Shown here: positions 5,575 to 13,441 of the stretch, piece by piece
Position numbering within the stretch: the stretch's first letter is position 1
Layout: every line of letters starts with the position of its first letter
From: Anaerolineae bacterium
GTDB lineage: Bacteria > Chloroflexota > Anaerolineae > JAFGEY01
DNA length: 13,477 nucleotides
NCBI GenBank assembly: GCA_016929775.1
Contig: JAFGIE010000152.1
Coordinates: 1 to 13,477, forward strand
Direction: 5' to 3'
Notes under the pieces: model-generated
What the model was told of the DNA's origin: nothing
Seen by the model: only the letters and a program-made list of their open reading frames with translations
The model's database searches: none
Position numbers and translations under genes: made by a program

Positions 5575-8235
5575 ATGATCATCGGCTGTCTCACCGGCAA
5601 CGGCAAGGATCCGCTCGTCGCAGGGAGCTATGCGTTCTGCGTCCCCGGTCTCACCACGCCGCTCGCGCCCGACCTGCAGCCCAACTGCGCCCCGGGCAGC
5701 GGTCCCTTTGCCTTCGCGGAGGGCGCGCTCACGGATGGCGACATGGAGTGCACTGTCGCCTGGCGTGCGAACAGGGTGGGCGAGACCGGCGTCGACGTCG
5801 TGCTGCAGCTGGGCGCGCGCTGTTTCGTCGACCACGTGGTCGTGCGCCAGCCCGTGCAGGCGCAGGCGGGACCAGAAGGCGCGCCGGTTCCCGGTCAGGT
5901 CGAGGCAGCTGGTCACGTGGAACCGGATGGGCTGTCGGCGGTAGAGGTGTACGCCGTCGCGCCGGGGGGCACGGGATTGGCCCTCGTTGGGCGCGCCGGG
6001 CAGCGCGGGCCCGAGGTCTTTCCCCGCGGGCCGATCTCGGTCGGCGTGGGCGTGGAAACGGGTGAGATCGTGGTCCGCCTGGTCTCCTACCAGCGCGACA
6101 TCCGCCTGGCGGCGCTCGAGGTGTGGGGCGCAGGTCCGGGCGAGCCCGCCGTCTTTCCCGTGCCTGCCGCGATCGACCGCCTCCCGGGCCCGCCCTACGT
6201 CCTCTCGCCCGCCTCGGCGATCTGGATCGGCCCCTCCGCCTCCGACGACGCGCGCTTTGCGGCGACGCTGTTGGCGGAAAAGCTGGGCGAAACCTACGGG
6301 TGGACCGTTCCTGTGACGGGCAAGGAGGGACAGGCACCGGCGCCCGGCGCGATCTGGATCGGCGAACCGGGGGCGTTCCCCGCGCGGCGCCGGGCGGCGC
6401 TGCTGGCGCCCAGCGCGCCCGAGAGCTATGTGCTCGACGTGCGCGCGGAGGAGGCGATCCTCCTCGCCGGCGACCGCCGGGGCCTGGTGTACGGCGTCGA
6501 GACGCTGCTCCAACTCCTGGCGGCGGGCGATCCGGCGCCCTCGGCTGCGCCCTGCCTGATCCGCGACGCACCGCGCCTTCCCTTCCGCGGCGTGCACCTC
6601 TTTCTGCCCGCGCGGGACCAGATCGCGTTCGCCAAGCGCCTGATCCGCTACCTGCTCGTGCCCATCAAGCTGAACACGATCTTTTTGGAGCTCGCGGGCG
6701 GGATGCGCTTCGACCGGCGTCCCGAGATCGCCGAGACCTGGGCGCGCAACAACCGGCTCGCGGCGCAGGGCAAGGCCCCACGCGTGCCGCACGGTGACCT
6801 GTGCGGCGGGGGCTGGATCACCAAGGCCGAAGTGAAGGACCTGGTCGATTACGCGCGCAGCTATGGGATCGAGGTCATCCCCGAGATCCAGTCGCTCAGC
6901 CACGTCGAGTACTTGACCATGACCTATCCCGAGATCGCGGAAAAGCCGGTCGAGGACGGCTATCCGGATGCCTACTGCCCCCTGCACCCCAAGAGCCGGG
7001 AGATCGTGTTCGACATGATCGACGAGGTGATCGAGCTGCTCGGCCCGCTGCGCTACATCCACATGGGGCACGACGAGGTCTATACCATGGCTGAGTGCCC
7101 GCGCTGCAAGAACAAGTCGCGCGACGAACTGTACGCGCACGACGTCAACGCGATCCACGCCTACCTAAAGGAAAAGGGCGTGGGCATGATGGTCTGGGCC
7201 GACATGCTCCAGCCGTGGCAGTACTACAGCGGCGAGAATGCCGCTCCGCTGATCCCCAAGGACATCGTGATGCTCGAGTTCGTGTGGTACTTTCGCACTT
7301 GGGCGGATACCGAGGACATCCTGCTGCGCAACGGGTTCCAGGTCATCTTTGGCAACTGCTACTCCTCGCACTTTACGCGCTACGCGCACCGCACGTCCAA
7401 GGAGGGCGTGATCGGCGCCGAGGTCTCGGTCTGGGCCGATACGACCGAGGAGAACCTGGGGCGCCTGGGCAAGATCTATGACATGATCTACTCGGCCAAC
7501 ACGGCGTGGTCGCCCTACTGCCAGGACGAGCTGCGCTGGACGTTCGACCGCCGGATCGCCGACATGCTGCCCGGCATCCGGGCACAGCTGCGCGGGCGCG
7601 CCGGGCCCCTGTCCGGCGCTGGCGGAGCGGGGGCGCCGGTTGACCTGGGCGCACACCTCAACGCCCCGCGCCGCGACCCAACCGGCGCCCGGGGCGGCTA
7701 TGACCTAAGTACGCTCCCCCCGGGCCACGTGACGCTGCGCGGGCTGCCCATGCAGTTCGGCGATGGCGTGATCTTGGTCGAGAGCCCGCACGTCCGGGCG
7801 GGCGCCTCCCCGCAAGAGGTGACGATCCCAATCGGGGAGCAGGTGTCGGGGCTGGTGTTCGCCCATGCCTGTACGTCGATGGGCCCGGTCGCGCGTGAGA
7901 CCCGGGGCCGAGAACCGATCGCGCAGTATGTCGTGCGCTATGCCGACGGAAGCGCCCACACGATCGACGTCGCGTATGGCGTGCACGTCGCCGAGTGGAA
8001 CCGCAGGCACGGCGCGCCGCTGGGCAACCGGGCCCACCGGCACGCGGGCTACGTGGCGACCTATCCGGTCGACCCGCTGTGGCAGGCCAAGAGCGCGTGC
8101 GGCGAGGACGTCACCCTGTACGGGTTGGAATGGGTCAACCCGAGGCCAGAGGTCCCGGTGGCGTCGGTGCACGTCGACGCCGTGGATGCGGGCACGAGCG
8201 CGGCGCTACTGGTAGCGGGGATCACGACGGTCTAG
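5575..8235 (+). CDS. GH20-family beta-N-acetylhexosaminidase-like protein
   Basis: An 886-residue protein without signal peptide, so probably cytoplasmic. Residues about 35-205 look like a discoidin-type beta-sandwich. About 208-330 match the GH20 N-terminal alpha/beta domain (AIWIGPSASDDARFAATLL, then DRRGLVYGVETLLQLL). The TIM barrel runs from about 335 (RDAPRLPFRGVHLF) to about 670. It carries HMGHDE at 496-501, with Asp500-Glu501 the expected catalytic pair of substrate-assisted hexosaminidases, plus EVIPEIQSLSHVEY and, after the active site, CPRC. The canonical motif is HxGGDE; His in place of the second Gly recalls the HEXD/GcnA side of the family. Residues from about 709 form an extra C-terminal beta-rich domain (YDLSTLPPGHVTLRGLP). 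ATG 5575 has a strong GAGGAGGA. The esterase gene follows after 13 bp. The family removes terminal GlcNAc or GalNAc; the actual substrate is not visible. Confidence 0.88.
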   Translation: MIIGCLTGNGKDPLVAGSYAFCVPGLTTPLAPDLQPNCAPGSGPFAFAEGALTDGDMECTVAWRANRVGETGVDVVLQLGARCFVDHVVVRQPVQAQAGPEGAPVPGQVEAAGHVEPDGLSAVEVYAVAPGGTGLALVGRAGQRGPEVFPRGPISVGVGVETGEIVVRLVSYQRDIRLAALEVWGAGPGEPAVFPVPAAIDRLPGPPYVLSPASAIWIGPSASDDARFAATLLAEKLGETYGWTVPVTGKEGQAPAPGAIWIGEPGAFPARRRAALLAPSAPESYVLDVRAEEAILLAGDRRGLVYGVETLLQLLAAGDPAPSAAPCLIRDAPRLPFRGVHLFLPARDQIAFAKRLIRYLLVPIKLNTIFLELAGGMRFDRRPEIAETWARNNRLAAQGKAPRVPHGDLCGGGWITKAEVKDLVDYARSYGIEVIPEIQSLSHVEYLTMTYPEIAEKPVEDGYPDAYCPLHPKSREIVFDMIDEVIELLGPLRYIHMGHDEVYTMAECPRCKNKSRDELYAHDVNAIHAYLKEKGVGMMVWADMLQPWQYYSGENAAPLIPKDIVMLEFVWYFRTWADTEDILLRNGFQVIFGNCYSSHFTRYAHRTSKEGVIGAEVSVWADTTEENLGRLGKIYDMIYSANTAWSPYCQDELRWTFDRRIADMLPGIRAQLRGRAGPLSGAGGAGAPVDLGAHLNAPRRDPTGARGGYDLSTLPPGHVTLRGLPMQFGDGVILVESPHVRAGASPQEVTIPIGEQVSGLVFAHACTSMGPVARETRGREPIAQYVVRYADGSAHTIDVAYGVHVAEWNRRHGAPLGNRAHRHAGYVATYPVDPLWQAKSACGEDVTLYGLEWVNPRPEVPVASVHVDAVDAGTSAALLVAGITTV

Positions 8236-8248
8236 ACCGAGGGAGGCG

Positions 8249-9649
8249 ATGCGCTGGCAAGGGGCTGCTGTGGCGGAGCGGACAAGGAGGGACATGCGCG
8301 GGCAAGGGCGAGCCATACGCAGAAGACGCACCCGGACCGCGGCACGGGTGCTGGCAGCCCTGTCGCTGGGGCTGAGCAACCTGTACGCCCGCGAGGGGGC
8401 GTCGCCCGCAGGTGCGGCGCTGCTCCTGCCCAAGATCCTGAGCGCGGCACTGGCGCCTGCGGTCGGCTTGGCGGGTGTGCTGGGCGCGCTGCTCGGGCTC
8501 GTCACACGCGCCCCGGCGGCAACCATCGGCGGAGCCCTCGGTGCGCTCGCTGCCGCGCGACACGTCAGGCAGGTGATCGCTCCCCATCGCGGCTTCGAAG
8601 CGGCGTTCGGCAGTGGCTGGCAGCACTGGATCCCACCCGCGCGGCGCGCGGCGATGTTGCAGCGGCGCTGGCAGCCCTGGCTCCCCGGCTCGCCCGAGCC
8701 GCGCTGGGAGCGCGACGTCCCATACCACACGGTCCCTGGGCCCGGACAGGGCGAGGGCAGGCGCCTGCTATGCGACCTGTGGCTGCCCGGAGAGGGTGTG
8801 CGATCCTCGGGCCTGGTCGTAGTGCACATGCACGGCAGCGCCTGGCACGTGGGCGACAAGGACATGGGCACCCGGCTGCACTTCCGTCACCTCGCCGCGC
8901 AGGGGCACGCCGTGATGGACATCGCGTACCGGCTCTGTCCCGAGGTAGGCATCTTGGGCATGGTCAGCGACGTGCTGCACGCGATCACCTGGATCAAGGC
9001 GCACGCGCCCCAGTATGGCATCGATCCGGAGCGCGTCGTGCTGGGCGGCGGGTCCGCGGGAGGGCAGCTGGCGTTGCTGGTGGGATACGCAGCAGGCCAT
9101 CCGGCGCTCACACCGGCGGAGCTGAGCGACGCAGATATCTCGGTGCGCGGCGTGTATGCGTACTATGGCGCGGTCGACATGTGCGCCGTGCGCGAGCACG
9201 CCGCACGCGTGCTGCTGGACAAGCCGCAGAGAAGCACACAGGTCGCCATACTCACCGCAGGGTTTCTCCTCGGCGATGTGGTCAAGGGCCTCGACTGGCG
9301 TACCTTTAGTGCCGCGACAATGGTCGGCAATCCGATGGGTGGGACGCCGGAGGAGGTCCCCGAAATGTACGCGTTGGCCTCGCCGCTCACGCATGTGCGT
9401 CCCGGCTGCCCGCCCACCTTGCTCCTGCAGGGCGAACACGACACGGTGATGCCTCCACGAGCCGCGCGTGCGCTCCATCGCGCCCTGGTTGCGGCGGGCG
9501 TGCCCGCAGTCTGCGTTTTTCTCCCCGAGACCAGCCATGGCTTTGATCTGATCCTGCCGAGGGTCTCCCCTTCCGCGCAGGCGGCGCTGTATGACCTGGA
9601 GCGCTTCCTGGCGCTGGTGGCGCAGCCGGAAGCCGGGGTGAAGGCATGA
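8249..9649 (+). CDS. Membrane-anchored HSL-type alpha/beta-hydrolase (esterase/lipase)
   Basis: Up to 466 residues. A basic N-terminus (RRRRTRT) is followed by hydrophobic segments at about 55-83 and 88-103, suggesting one or two membrane helices with the enzyme held at the membrane. The hydrolase domain starts near 155. It has HGSAW at 195-199 (oxyanion motif, HGGGW type), nucleophile Ser269 in GGGSAGG, Asp398 in GEHD and His430 in TSHGFD, a complete triad of the hormone-sensitive lipase/BD-FAE group. Such enzymes hydrolyse carboxyl esters of small molecules or acylated sugars. The start is uncertain: ATG 8249 has GGGAGG only 2 bp away, while in-frame ATG 8294 has AAGGAGG at 8284-8290 and may be the true start, giving 451 residues. 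It lies 13 bp after the GH20 gene and shares ATGA with the next gene. Confidence 0.92.
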   Translation: MRWQGAAVAERTRRDMRGQGRAIRRRRTRTAARVLAALSLGLSNLYAREGASPAGAALLLPKILSAALAPAVGLAGVLGALLGLVTRAPAATIGGALGALAAARHVRQVIAPHRGFEAAFGSGWQHWIPPARRAAMLQRRWQPWLPGSPEPRWERDVPYHTVPGPGQGEGRRLLCDLWLPGEGVRSSGLVVVHMHGSAWHVGDKDMGTRLHFRHLAAQGHAVMDIAYRLCPEVGILGMVSDVLHAITWIKAHAPQYGIDPERVVLGGGSAGGQLALLVGYAAGHPALTPAELSDADISVRGVYAYYGAVDMCAVREHAARVLLDKPQRSTQVAILTAGFLLGDVVKGLDWRTFSAATMVGNPMGGTPEEVPEMYALASPLTHVRPGCPPTLLLQGEHDTVMPPRAARALHRALVAAGVPAVCVFLPETSHGFDLILPRVSPSAQAALYDLERFLALVAQPEAGVKA

Positions 9650-9975
9650 TCGACGGGCACGACGCAGCGATCCTGGAACGCATCGCCCTGGCTCTCGACG
9701 CTGTCGGACACGAGCTCGATGCCGCAGATAGGGTGCCCGGTCGAGATCCCTGGGGCGCGATCGCCGCAAAGGAGGCGCAGGTCCACAGCCTGGCAGTGGG
9801 GCTATCCGACGGCTTTCGCCTGGCGCACGCCAACCTGGCCCAGCGTCTGCTGGGCTGCACGAACCTCCATCTCTGCTGGGGGAGCCTGTGCGACGAGATC
9901 GATCGGCGGCTGGGGTGGGACGGTGGTGCTCCGGACGACAACCTCCCAGGCGGCGTCCCGCGCGACATGGAGTAG
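9646..9975 (+). CDS. Hypothetical 109-residue protein, third gene of the GH20 operon
   Basis: ATG 9646 overlaps the stop of the esterase gene (ATGA), so translation is coupled. The product is acidic, soluble and mostly helical by eye, beginning MIDGHDAAILERIALALDAV. A conserved-looking core holds three cysteines within 12 residues and two tryptophans (GCTNLHLCWGSLCDE, then RLGW). No signal peptide, membrane helix or family motif is recognised. C-x6-C-x4-C spacing is not a standard metal site. Codon use follows the neighbours and the frame uses the operon's start overlap, which supports a real gene. Because it is coupled to the esterase, an accessory role to that enzyme is plausible but unproven. 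Confidence 0.72.
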   Translation: MIDGHDAAILERIALALDAVGHELDAADRVPGRDPWGAIAAKEAQVHSLAVGLSDGFRLAHANLAQRLLGCTNLHLCWGSLCDEIDRRLGWDGGAPDDNLPGGVPRDME

Positions 9976-10042
9976 TAGCCGGGGGCTGTGCACGGCGCGG
10001 GCTCATCCATGTCACGCACCGTCGAGTTCTGGAAGATGGGTC

Positions 10043-10070
10043 TTGACACGCGCACGGTTCCCGGTATATC
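10043..10070 (+). promoter_or_regulatory. Promoter upstream of the broken membrane ORF and GNAT group
   Basis: A consensus -35 TTGACA (10043-10048) is followed by TATATC at 10065-10070 (16-bp spacer), with an alternative TATCAT at 10067-10072 (18-bp spacer). Transcription should start near 10078. It is about 68 bp after the stop of the 109-residue gene, so a new unit begins here. Confidence 0.62.
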
Positions 10071-10078
10071 ATGCAGTT

Positions 10079-10296
10079 ACACTTGGCTTTTCTCATCTTC
10101 GACCAGACTCCCAACCCAATCCACCCGATCGCACAGCGCATCGCGGCACCGTGCCTGGAAAGGAGGAACCCACCAAAAAACGAGGTTCTCTGCTTTGCTG
10201 CCTGGGCGATGGTTGTCTCCGGGATCGCACACCGCGAAAGGAGACGCACTTGGATACGCAACCAACCAACGCTGTAGCCAAGTTCTGTATGGAGGC
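10079..10296 (+). other. Long 5' leader with two Shine-Dalgarno-like sites and a possible TTG mini-ORF
   Basis: About 218 nt separate the promoter from ATG 10297. The stretch holds AAAGGAGGAA (about 10158-10167) with no start codon at usable distance, then GAAAGGAGACG (about 10236-10246) followed by TTG 10250. That TTG opens a 16-codon frame (beginning LDTQPTNAVAKF) whose TGA at 10298-10300 overlaps ATG 10297. The frame could be a coupled leader peptide or the relic of a lost gene start. I recognise no known riboswitch and no other coding signal. Confidence 0.35.
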
Positions 10297-10511
10297 ATGA
10301 GCGTGTATGCGCTCGGCATCTCTGTGGCCTGGATAGCGATCACGCACATTGTGTTCGTCAGCGACTGTGAGGCGATCACGGGGCAGATGCTGGCGGATGC
10401 CCTGGCTACTTCAAGCTGGCGCCGAGCAGCCTGACCTTTCCCATCGGGGCTGTGCTGTGGGCCATCGCCATCGTGGCTTCTGCCGGGGATATCCTGGGCT
10501 CAGGCGCGTAG
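10297..10511 (+). pseudogene. Small two-helix membrane protein, apparently frameshifted
   Basis: From ATG 10297 the frame encodes a hydrophobic segment (YALGISVAWIAITHIVFVS) then CEAITGQMLADA, and soon stops at 10432-10434 after a change of character (LATSSWRRAA). Near 10402 the shifted frame takes over with a coherent sequence (GYFKLAPSSLTFP, then a hydrophobic run GAVLWAIAIVASAGDIL) ending at TAG 10509-10511. Restoring one lost base there gives a protein of about 71 residues with two membrane helices. GGAGG at 10291-10295 is only 1 bp from the ATG, so initiation may depend on the overlapping mini-ORF. It may be a real decayed gene, an assembly or sequencing indel, or chance; I recognise no family. 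Confidence 0.42.
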
Positions 10512-10688
10512 CCTGGCGCCAAAGGGGGCTCGCGTGAGGGTGTGGTCCGCGGGGTGAGAGCACGTGTAGGCAGGTACCGGTGCACCATGCCGACGAACGC
10601 GAGCGGCGACTCGTGGGCTTTTACCGGGAGGCGCCGGGGCACTAGCCACGCGACTGCATCGGCCAATGCAGGCGCAAGGAGTAGAACG

Positions 10689-11216
10689 ATGACTGGCATT
10701 CACCAGGCGGATCCGGACCGCGATCGGGCGGCGATCTGCGACCTGTTCCTGGAGTACCTTACTTGGGCCAATGCGCGCCTGAACGAAGAGTACGGCATTG
10801 ACTTTGACGTTCCCGCCTGGGTCCAGCGGGACATGGAAACGCTCGAGATATTCCTGCCGCCAGACGGACGCCTGCTGCTGTTCACGGAGGGGGCACAGAC
10901 AACGGGCATCGCCTGCATGAAGCGGATCGGAGAGGATACGCTCGAGATCAAGTGCATGTACGTCCGCCCGGCGTTCCGCAGGCGCGGGATCGGGCGCGCG
11001 CTGCTGGCGGCGCTTCTCGCAGAGGCGCGGGCCATGGGGTATGCCACAGTCTGCCTGGACAGCGCGCGTTTCATGGCGCCGGCGCACGCCCTCTACCGCT
11101 CGGCGGGGTTTCGCGAGATCGCGCCCTATCCGGAGAGCGAGATCCCGCCCGAGGTCCGGCAGAACTGGCTGTTCATGGAGCTGGGGCTGCACGAGGGCGC
11201 ACATGGCGGATGTTGA
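10689..11216 (+). CDS. GNAT-family N-acetyltransferase
   Basis: A 175-residue single-domain GNAT enzyme that would transfer an acyl group from acetyl-CoA to an amine. Motif A is complete: MYVRPAFRRRGIGRALL at 90-106, with the R97-R-R-G-I-G102 pyrophosphate loop of the CoA site. Motif B appears as ALYRSAGFREI with Tyr136, the usual general-acid position. The N-terminal helices (ADPDRDRAAICDLFLEYLTWA) form the acceptor side. ATG 10689 is preceded by AAGGAG at good spacing; upstream in-frame sequence is of low coding quality. Its last 14 bp overlap the methyltransferase gene, indicating coupled translation. The acceptor may be a small amine or a protein; sequence does not tell which. Confidence 0.93.
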   Translation: MTGIHQADPDRDRAAICDLFLEYLTWANARLNEEYGIDFDVPAWVQRDMETLEIFLPPDGRLLLFTEGAQTTGIACMKRIGEDTLEIKCMYVRPAFRRRGIGRALLAALLAEARAMGYATVCLDSARFMAPAHALYRSAGFREIAPYPESEIPPEVRQNWLFMELGLHEGAHGGC

Positions 11217-12015
11217 TCCCACCATCCGCGCGCTTGAGGTAAGCGATCCGCTGCTCGCGCCGATCGTGCGTGCTGCCATCCAGGCGCTTGCCCTCGCTCC
11301 TGGCAGCTGCGGGCTGGACGTGGGATGCGGGACCGGGCTGCAAGCCGTGCGCCTGGCACAGGCGGTCGGGCCTGGCGGGCAGATCACGGGACTGGATATC
11401 TCGCCTGCGCTCCTGCACCGCGCAGCGCAGGTCGTGGACGCGGCAGGGCTGGCGGGGCGCATCTCACTGCGAGAAGGAGATGCCAGGACGCCACCTTTTG
11501 AGGACGACGCCTTTGACTGGGCGTGGAGCTCGTGCTGCGTGGCCTATGCCGCGTCGATCCCACCCCTCCCCGCGCTGCGAGAGATGGCGCGCGTGGTCCG
11601 GCGCGGCGGCAAGGTGGCAACCCTCGTCTGGTCCTCGGAGCAGCTCCTGCCGGGATACCCCCTGCTGGAGGCGCGCCTGCGGGCGACGGCTGCCGGGATC
11701 GCGCCCTACGTGCGGGGCGGGGGACCGGAGACGCATTTCATGCGCGCGTTGGGCTGGTACAGGGAAGCGGGCCTGACGGGCATTGCCGCGCAGACGTTCG
11801 TCGGTGGCGCCCACGCACCCCTGGCGGAGGACGTGCGCGGCGCGCTCGCCGCGCTGCTGGCGATGCGTTGGCCCGGCGCAGAGGCAGAGCTGGGAGAGGC
11901 GGATCGCGCCCTGTACCGCCGGCTCTGCCTGCCGTCGTCGCCCGCCTTCATCCTCGACCACCCGGACTATTGCGCCTTTTACACCTGCACGCTGTTTCAC
12001 GGCGTGGTGCCCTGA
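11203..12015 (+). CDS. Class I SAM-dependent methyltransferase
   Basis: A 270-residue Rossmann-fold methyltransferase of the Methyltransf_11/UbiE-like type. Motif I is LDVGCGTG at 38-45, the second acidic residue is Asp65 in GLDISP, and Asp93 in EGDART is the adenine-side motif. FEDDAFDWAWSSCCVAY (99-115) is the motif IV strand, and REMARVVRRGGKVATLVW the motif VI region. The C-terminal third (about 160-270) is a helical substrate cap containing AFYTCTLFHGVVP at the end. ATG 11203 lies inside the end of the GNAT gene with a weak GAGGG site, so coupling is likely. The substrate is unknown; small-molecule O-, N- or C-methylation are all possible. Confidence 0.93.
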   Translation: MADVDPTIRALEVSDPLLAPIVRAAIQALALAPGSCGLDVGCGTGLQAVRLAQAVGPGGQITGLDISPALLHRAAQVVDAAGLAGRISLREGDARTPPFEDDAFDWAWSSCCVAYAASIPPLPALREMARVVRRGGKVATLVWSSEQLLPGYPLLEARLRATAAGIAPYVRGGGPETHFMRALGWYREAGLTGIAAQTFVGGAHAPLAEDVRGALAALLAMRWPGAEAELGEADRALYRRLCLPSSPAFILDHPDYCAFYTCTLFHGVVP

Positions 12016-12089
12016 CGCGCCGCCGAGACCCACCTGTACAGACTGGTCCTGCCATCGGTCGTCACTTGCACGCTCAGAAGGAGGAGATG

Positions 12090-13181
12090 ATGAGAGCCGC
12101 CGTATGCTACGAGCACGGCAAGCCGCTGGTGATCGAGGATCTGGAGCTCGATCCACCGCAGTGGGGTGAGGTCAAGGTCCGCCTCGCCGCCGTGGCGATC
12201 TGCCACAGCGATATACACCTCATCAGGGGGGAGTGGGGCTCGCGGACGCCGGTGGTCGCCGGGCACGAGGCGGCTGGCGTGGTGACCGAGGTGGGCGAAG
12301 GCGTCACGCTCGCCAGCCCGGGCGACCGCGTTGCCGTCTCTCTCCTGAGGGCGTGCGGCAGATGCTTCTACTGCACCACCGGGGCGCCCCACCTGTGCGA
12401 GGCCAAGTATGCCCTGGACACGGAAAGCCGCCTGCGCAACGGGCGTGGGGAGCGGATCAACCAGGGCATCCGGACTGCCGCTTTTGCCGAAGCCGTCGTC
12501 GTCGACCAGTCACAGGTGGTCCGTGTGCCCGACGACATGCCATTGGACCGGGCGGCGCTCCTGGGCTGCGGCGCGATCACCGGGTTCGGGGCGGTCGTCA
12601 ACACGGCGCAGGTGCGCGCGGGAAGCAGCGTGGTCGTGATCGGCGTCGGGGGCGTCGGGCTGAACGCGATCCAGGGCGCTGCCCTGTGCGGCGCGCATCC
12701 GCTCGTGGCGGTCGACCTGTTGGATCGCAAGCTGGCGGCGGCGCGCGCGTTTGGCGCCACGCACACCATCAACGCCGCAACCGCCGCGTCCCCAGCGGAT
12801 GAGGTGCGCGCGCTGACCGGGGGACGCGGCGCGGACTATGCCTTTGTGACTGTGGGGAGCGCCGAGGCGGTCGCGCAGGGACTCGGTCTGATCCGCAAGC
12901 AAGGCACGCTGTGCATCGTCGGCATTCCGGGTGGCGGAGCCACGACGGCGCTGCCGCCGGGGCGGTTGGTGATGAACGAGTGGCGCGTCATGGGCTCTTG
13001 GATGGGCTCAACCCGCCTGAGCGTGGGCGTCCCGCGCCTGGTGCAGCTCTACCAGAGCGGGCGCCTCAAGCTGGACGAGCTGATCACCGCCCGGTTTTCC
13101 CTGGACCAGATCAACGAGGCCATCGCCTCGACGGAACGAGGAGAGGCGCTGCGGAACGTGGTCGTCTTCCCGGACGCATAG
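12090..13181 (+). CDS. Zinc-dependent medium-chain alcohol dehydrogenase
   Basis: A 363-residue MDR-family dehydrogenase that oxidises alcohols or reduces aldehydes. Catalytic zinc ligands are Cys38 (ICHSD), His59-Glu60 (GHEAAG) and Cys160 (LGCGAITG). The structural zinc site has four cysteines at 89, 92, 95 and 103. The dinucleotide loop GVGGVG is at 185-190, and Asp209 (VAVD) at the end of the second strand predicts NAD rather than NADP. The Cys160/GCGAITGFGAV region and length resemble class III and NDMA-dependent relatives. Two ATGs lie in tandem; 12090 is chosen because AAGGAGG (12078-12084) is 5 bp from it but only 2 bp from ATG 12087. It follows the methyltransferase gene after 74 bp with no clear promoter, so it may be the last gene of that operon. 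Confidence 0.96.
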   Translation: MRAAVCYEHGKPLVIEDLELDPPQWGEVKVRLAAVAICHSDIHLIRGEWGSRTPVVAGHEAAGVVTEVGEGVTLASPGDRVAVSLLRACGRCFYCTTGAPHLCEAKYALDTESRLRNGRGERINQGIRTAAFAEAVVVDQSQVVRVPDDMPLDRAALLGCGAITGFGAVVNTAQVRAGSSVVVIGVGGVGLNAIQGAALCGAHPLVAVDLLDRKLAAARAFGATHTINAATAASPADEVRALTGGRGADYAFVTVGSAEAVAQGLGLIRKQGTLCIVGIPGGGATTALPPGRLVMNEWRVMGSWMGSTRLSVGVPRLVQLYQSGRLKLDELITARFSLDQINEAIASTERGEALRNVVVFPDA

Positions 13182-13397
13182 GGCAGCGCACGCGGAGGGG
13201 CGTAGCTGTGTGACACGCAGCGTGACCTGGCGTACGATCGGGGGCCACCCGTTGTCGCGCGGTACGAGGACTGCGGCGACGAGGTGGCCCTCGCGATCGG
13301 GCGTACAAGCGCCGGAAGAGGCGCTGCAGGAACTGCATCGCGTATAGCGGGAATCGCGAACGGCGTGCGCTGGTGCCCCGAACTCTGGGTGCACCCA

Positions 13398-13413
13398 TCC
13401 GGTCCTGTCCGGT
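13398..13413 (+). promoter_or_regulatory. TCCGGT direct repeat abutting the -35 box
   Basis: TCCGGT at 13398-13403 and 13408-13413 is repeated with a 10-bp period and touches the TTGACA -35 box. This is a possible operator; no cognate regulator can be named. Confidence 0.3.
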
Positions 13414-13441
13414 TGACAGCGCTGGCGGGCGGTGTTACACT
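13413..13441 (+). promoter_or_regulatory. Strong sigma-70 type promoter for a gene at the right edge
   Basis: A perfect -35 TTGACA (13413-13418), a 17-bp spacer and TACACT (13436-13441) form the most canonical promoter of the window. The predicted start, about 7 nt after the -10, falls on or next to the A of ATG 13448. Confidence 0.75.

Noticed and set aside
5446..7158. Minus-strand frame of 570 codons opposite the GH20 gene
   Set aside because: The GH20 domains and catalytic motif on the plus strand explain the region; the antisense frame is rich in Arg/Asp/His as expected of a shadow.
8768..10261. Minus-strand frame of 497 codons opposite the esterase gene
   Set aside because: The esterase has a complete catalytic triad on the plus strand; the antisense frame has no recognisable motif and crosses the promoter at 10043.
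10071..10277. Plus-strand ATG frame of 68 codons starting at the promoter
   Set aside because: Its ATG touches the -10 box, so the transcript would begin after the start codon, and it has no family pattern.
10652..10669. Small CTGCAT/ATGCAG hairpin upstream of the GNAT gene
   Set aside because: A 6-bp stem without a T-run is expected by chance in such sequence and is too weak to call a terminator or switch.
10406..10699. Minus-strand frame of 97 codons with a hydrophobic N-terminus
   Set aside because: It lies opposite the broken membrane ORF and the GNAT leader, has no evident promoter or ribosome site, and its tail is Pro/Arg-rich shadow-like sequence.
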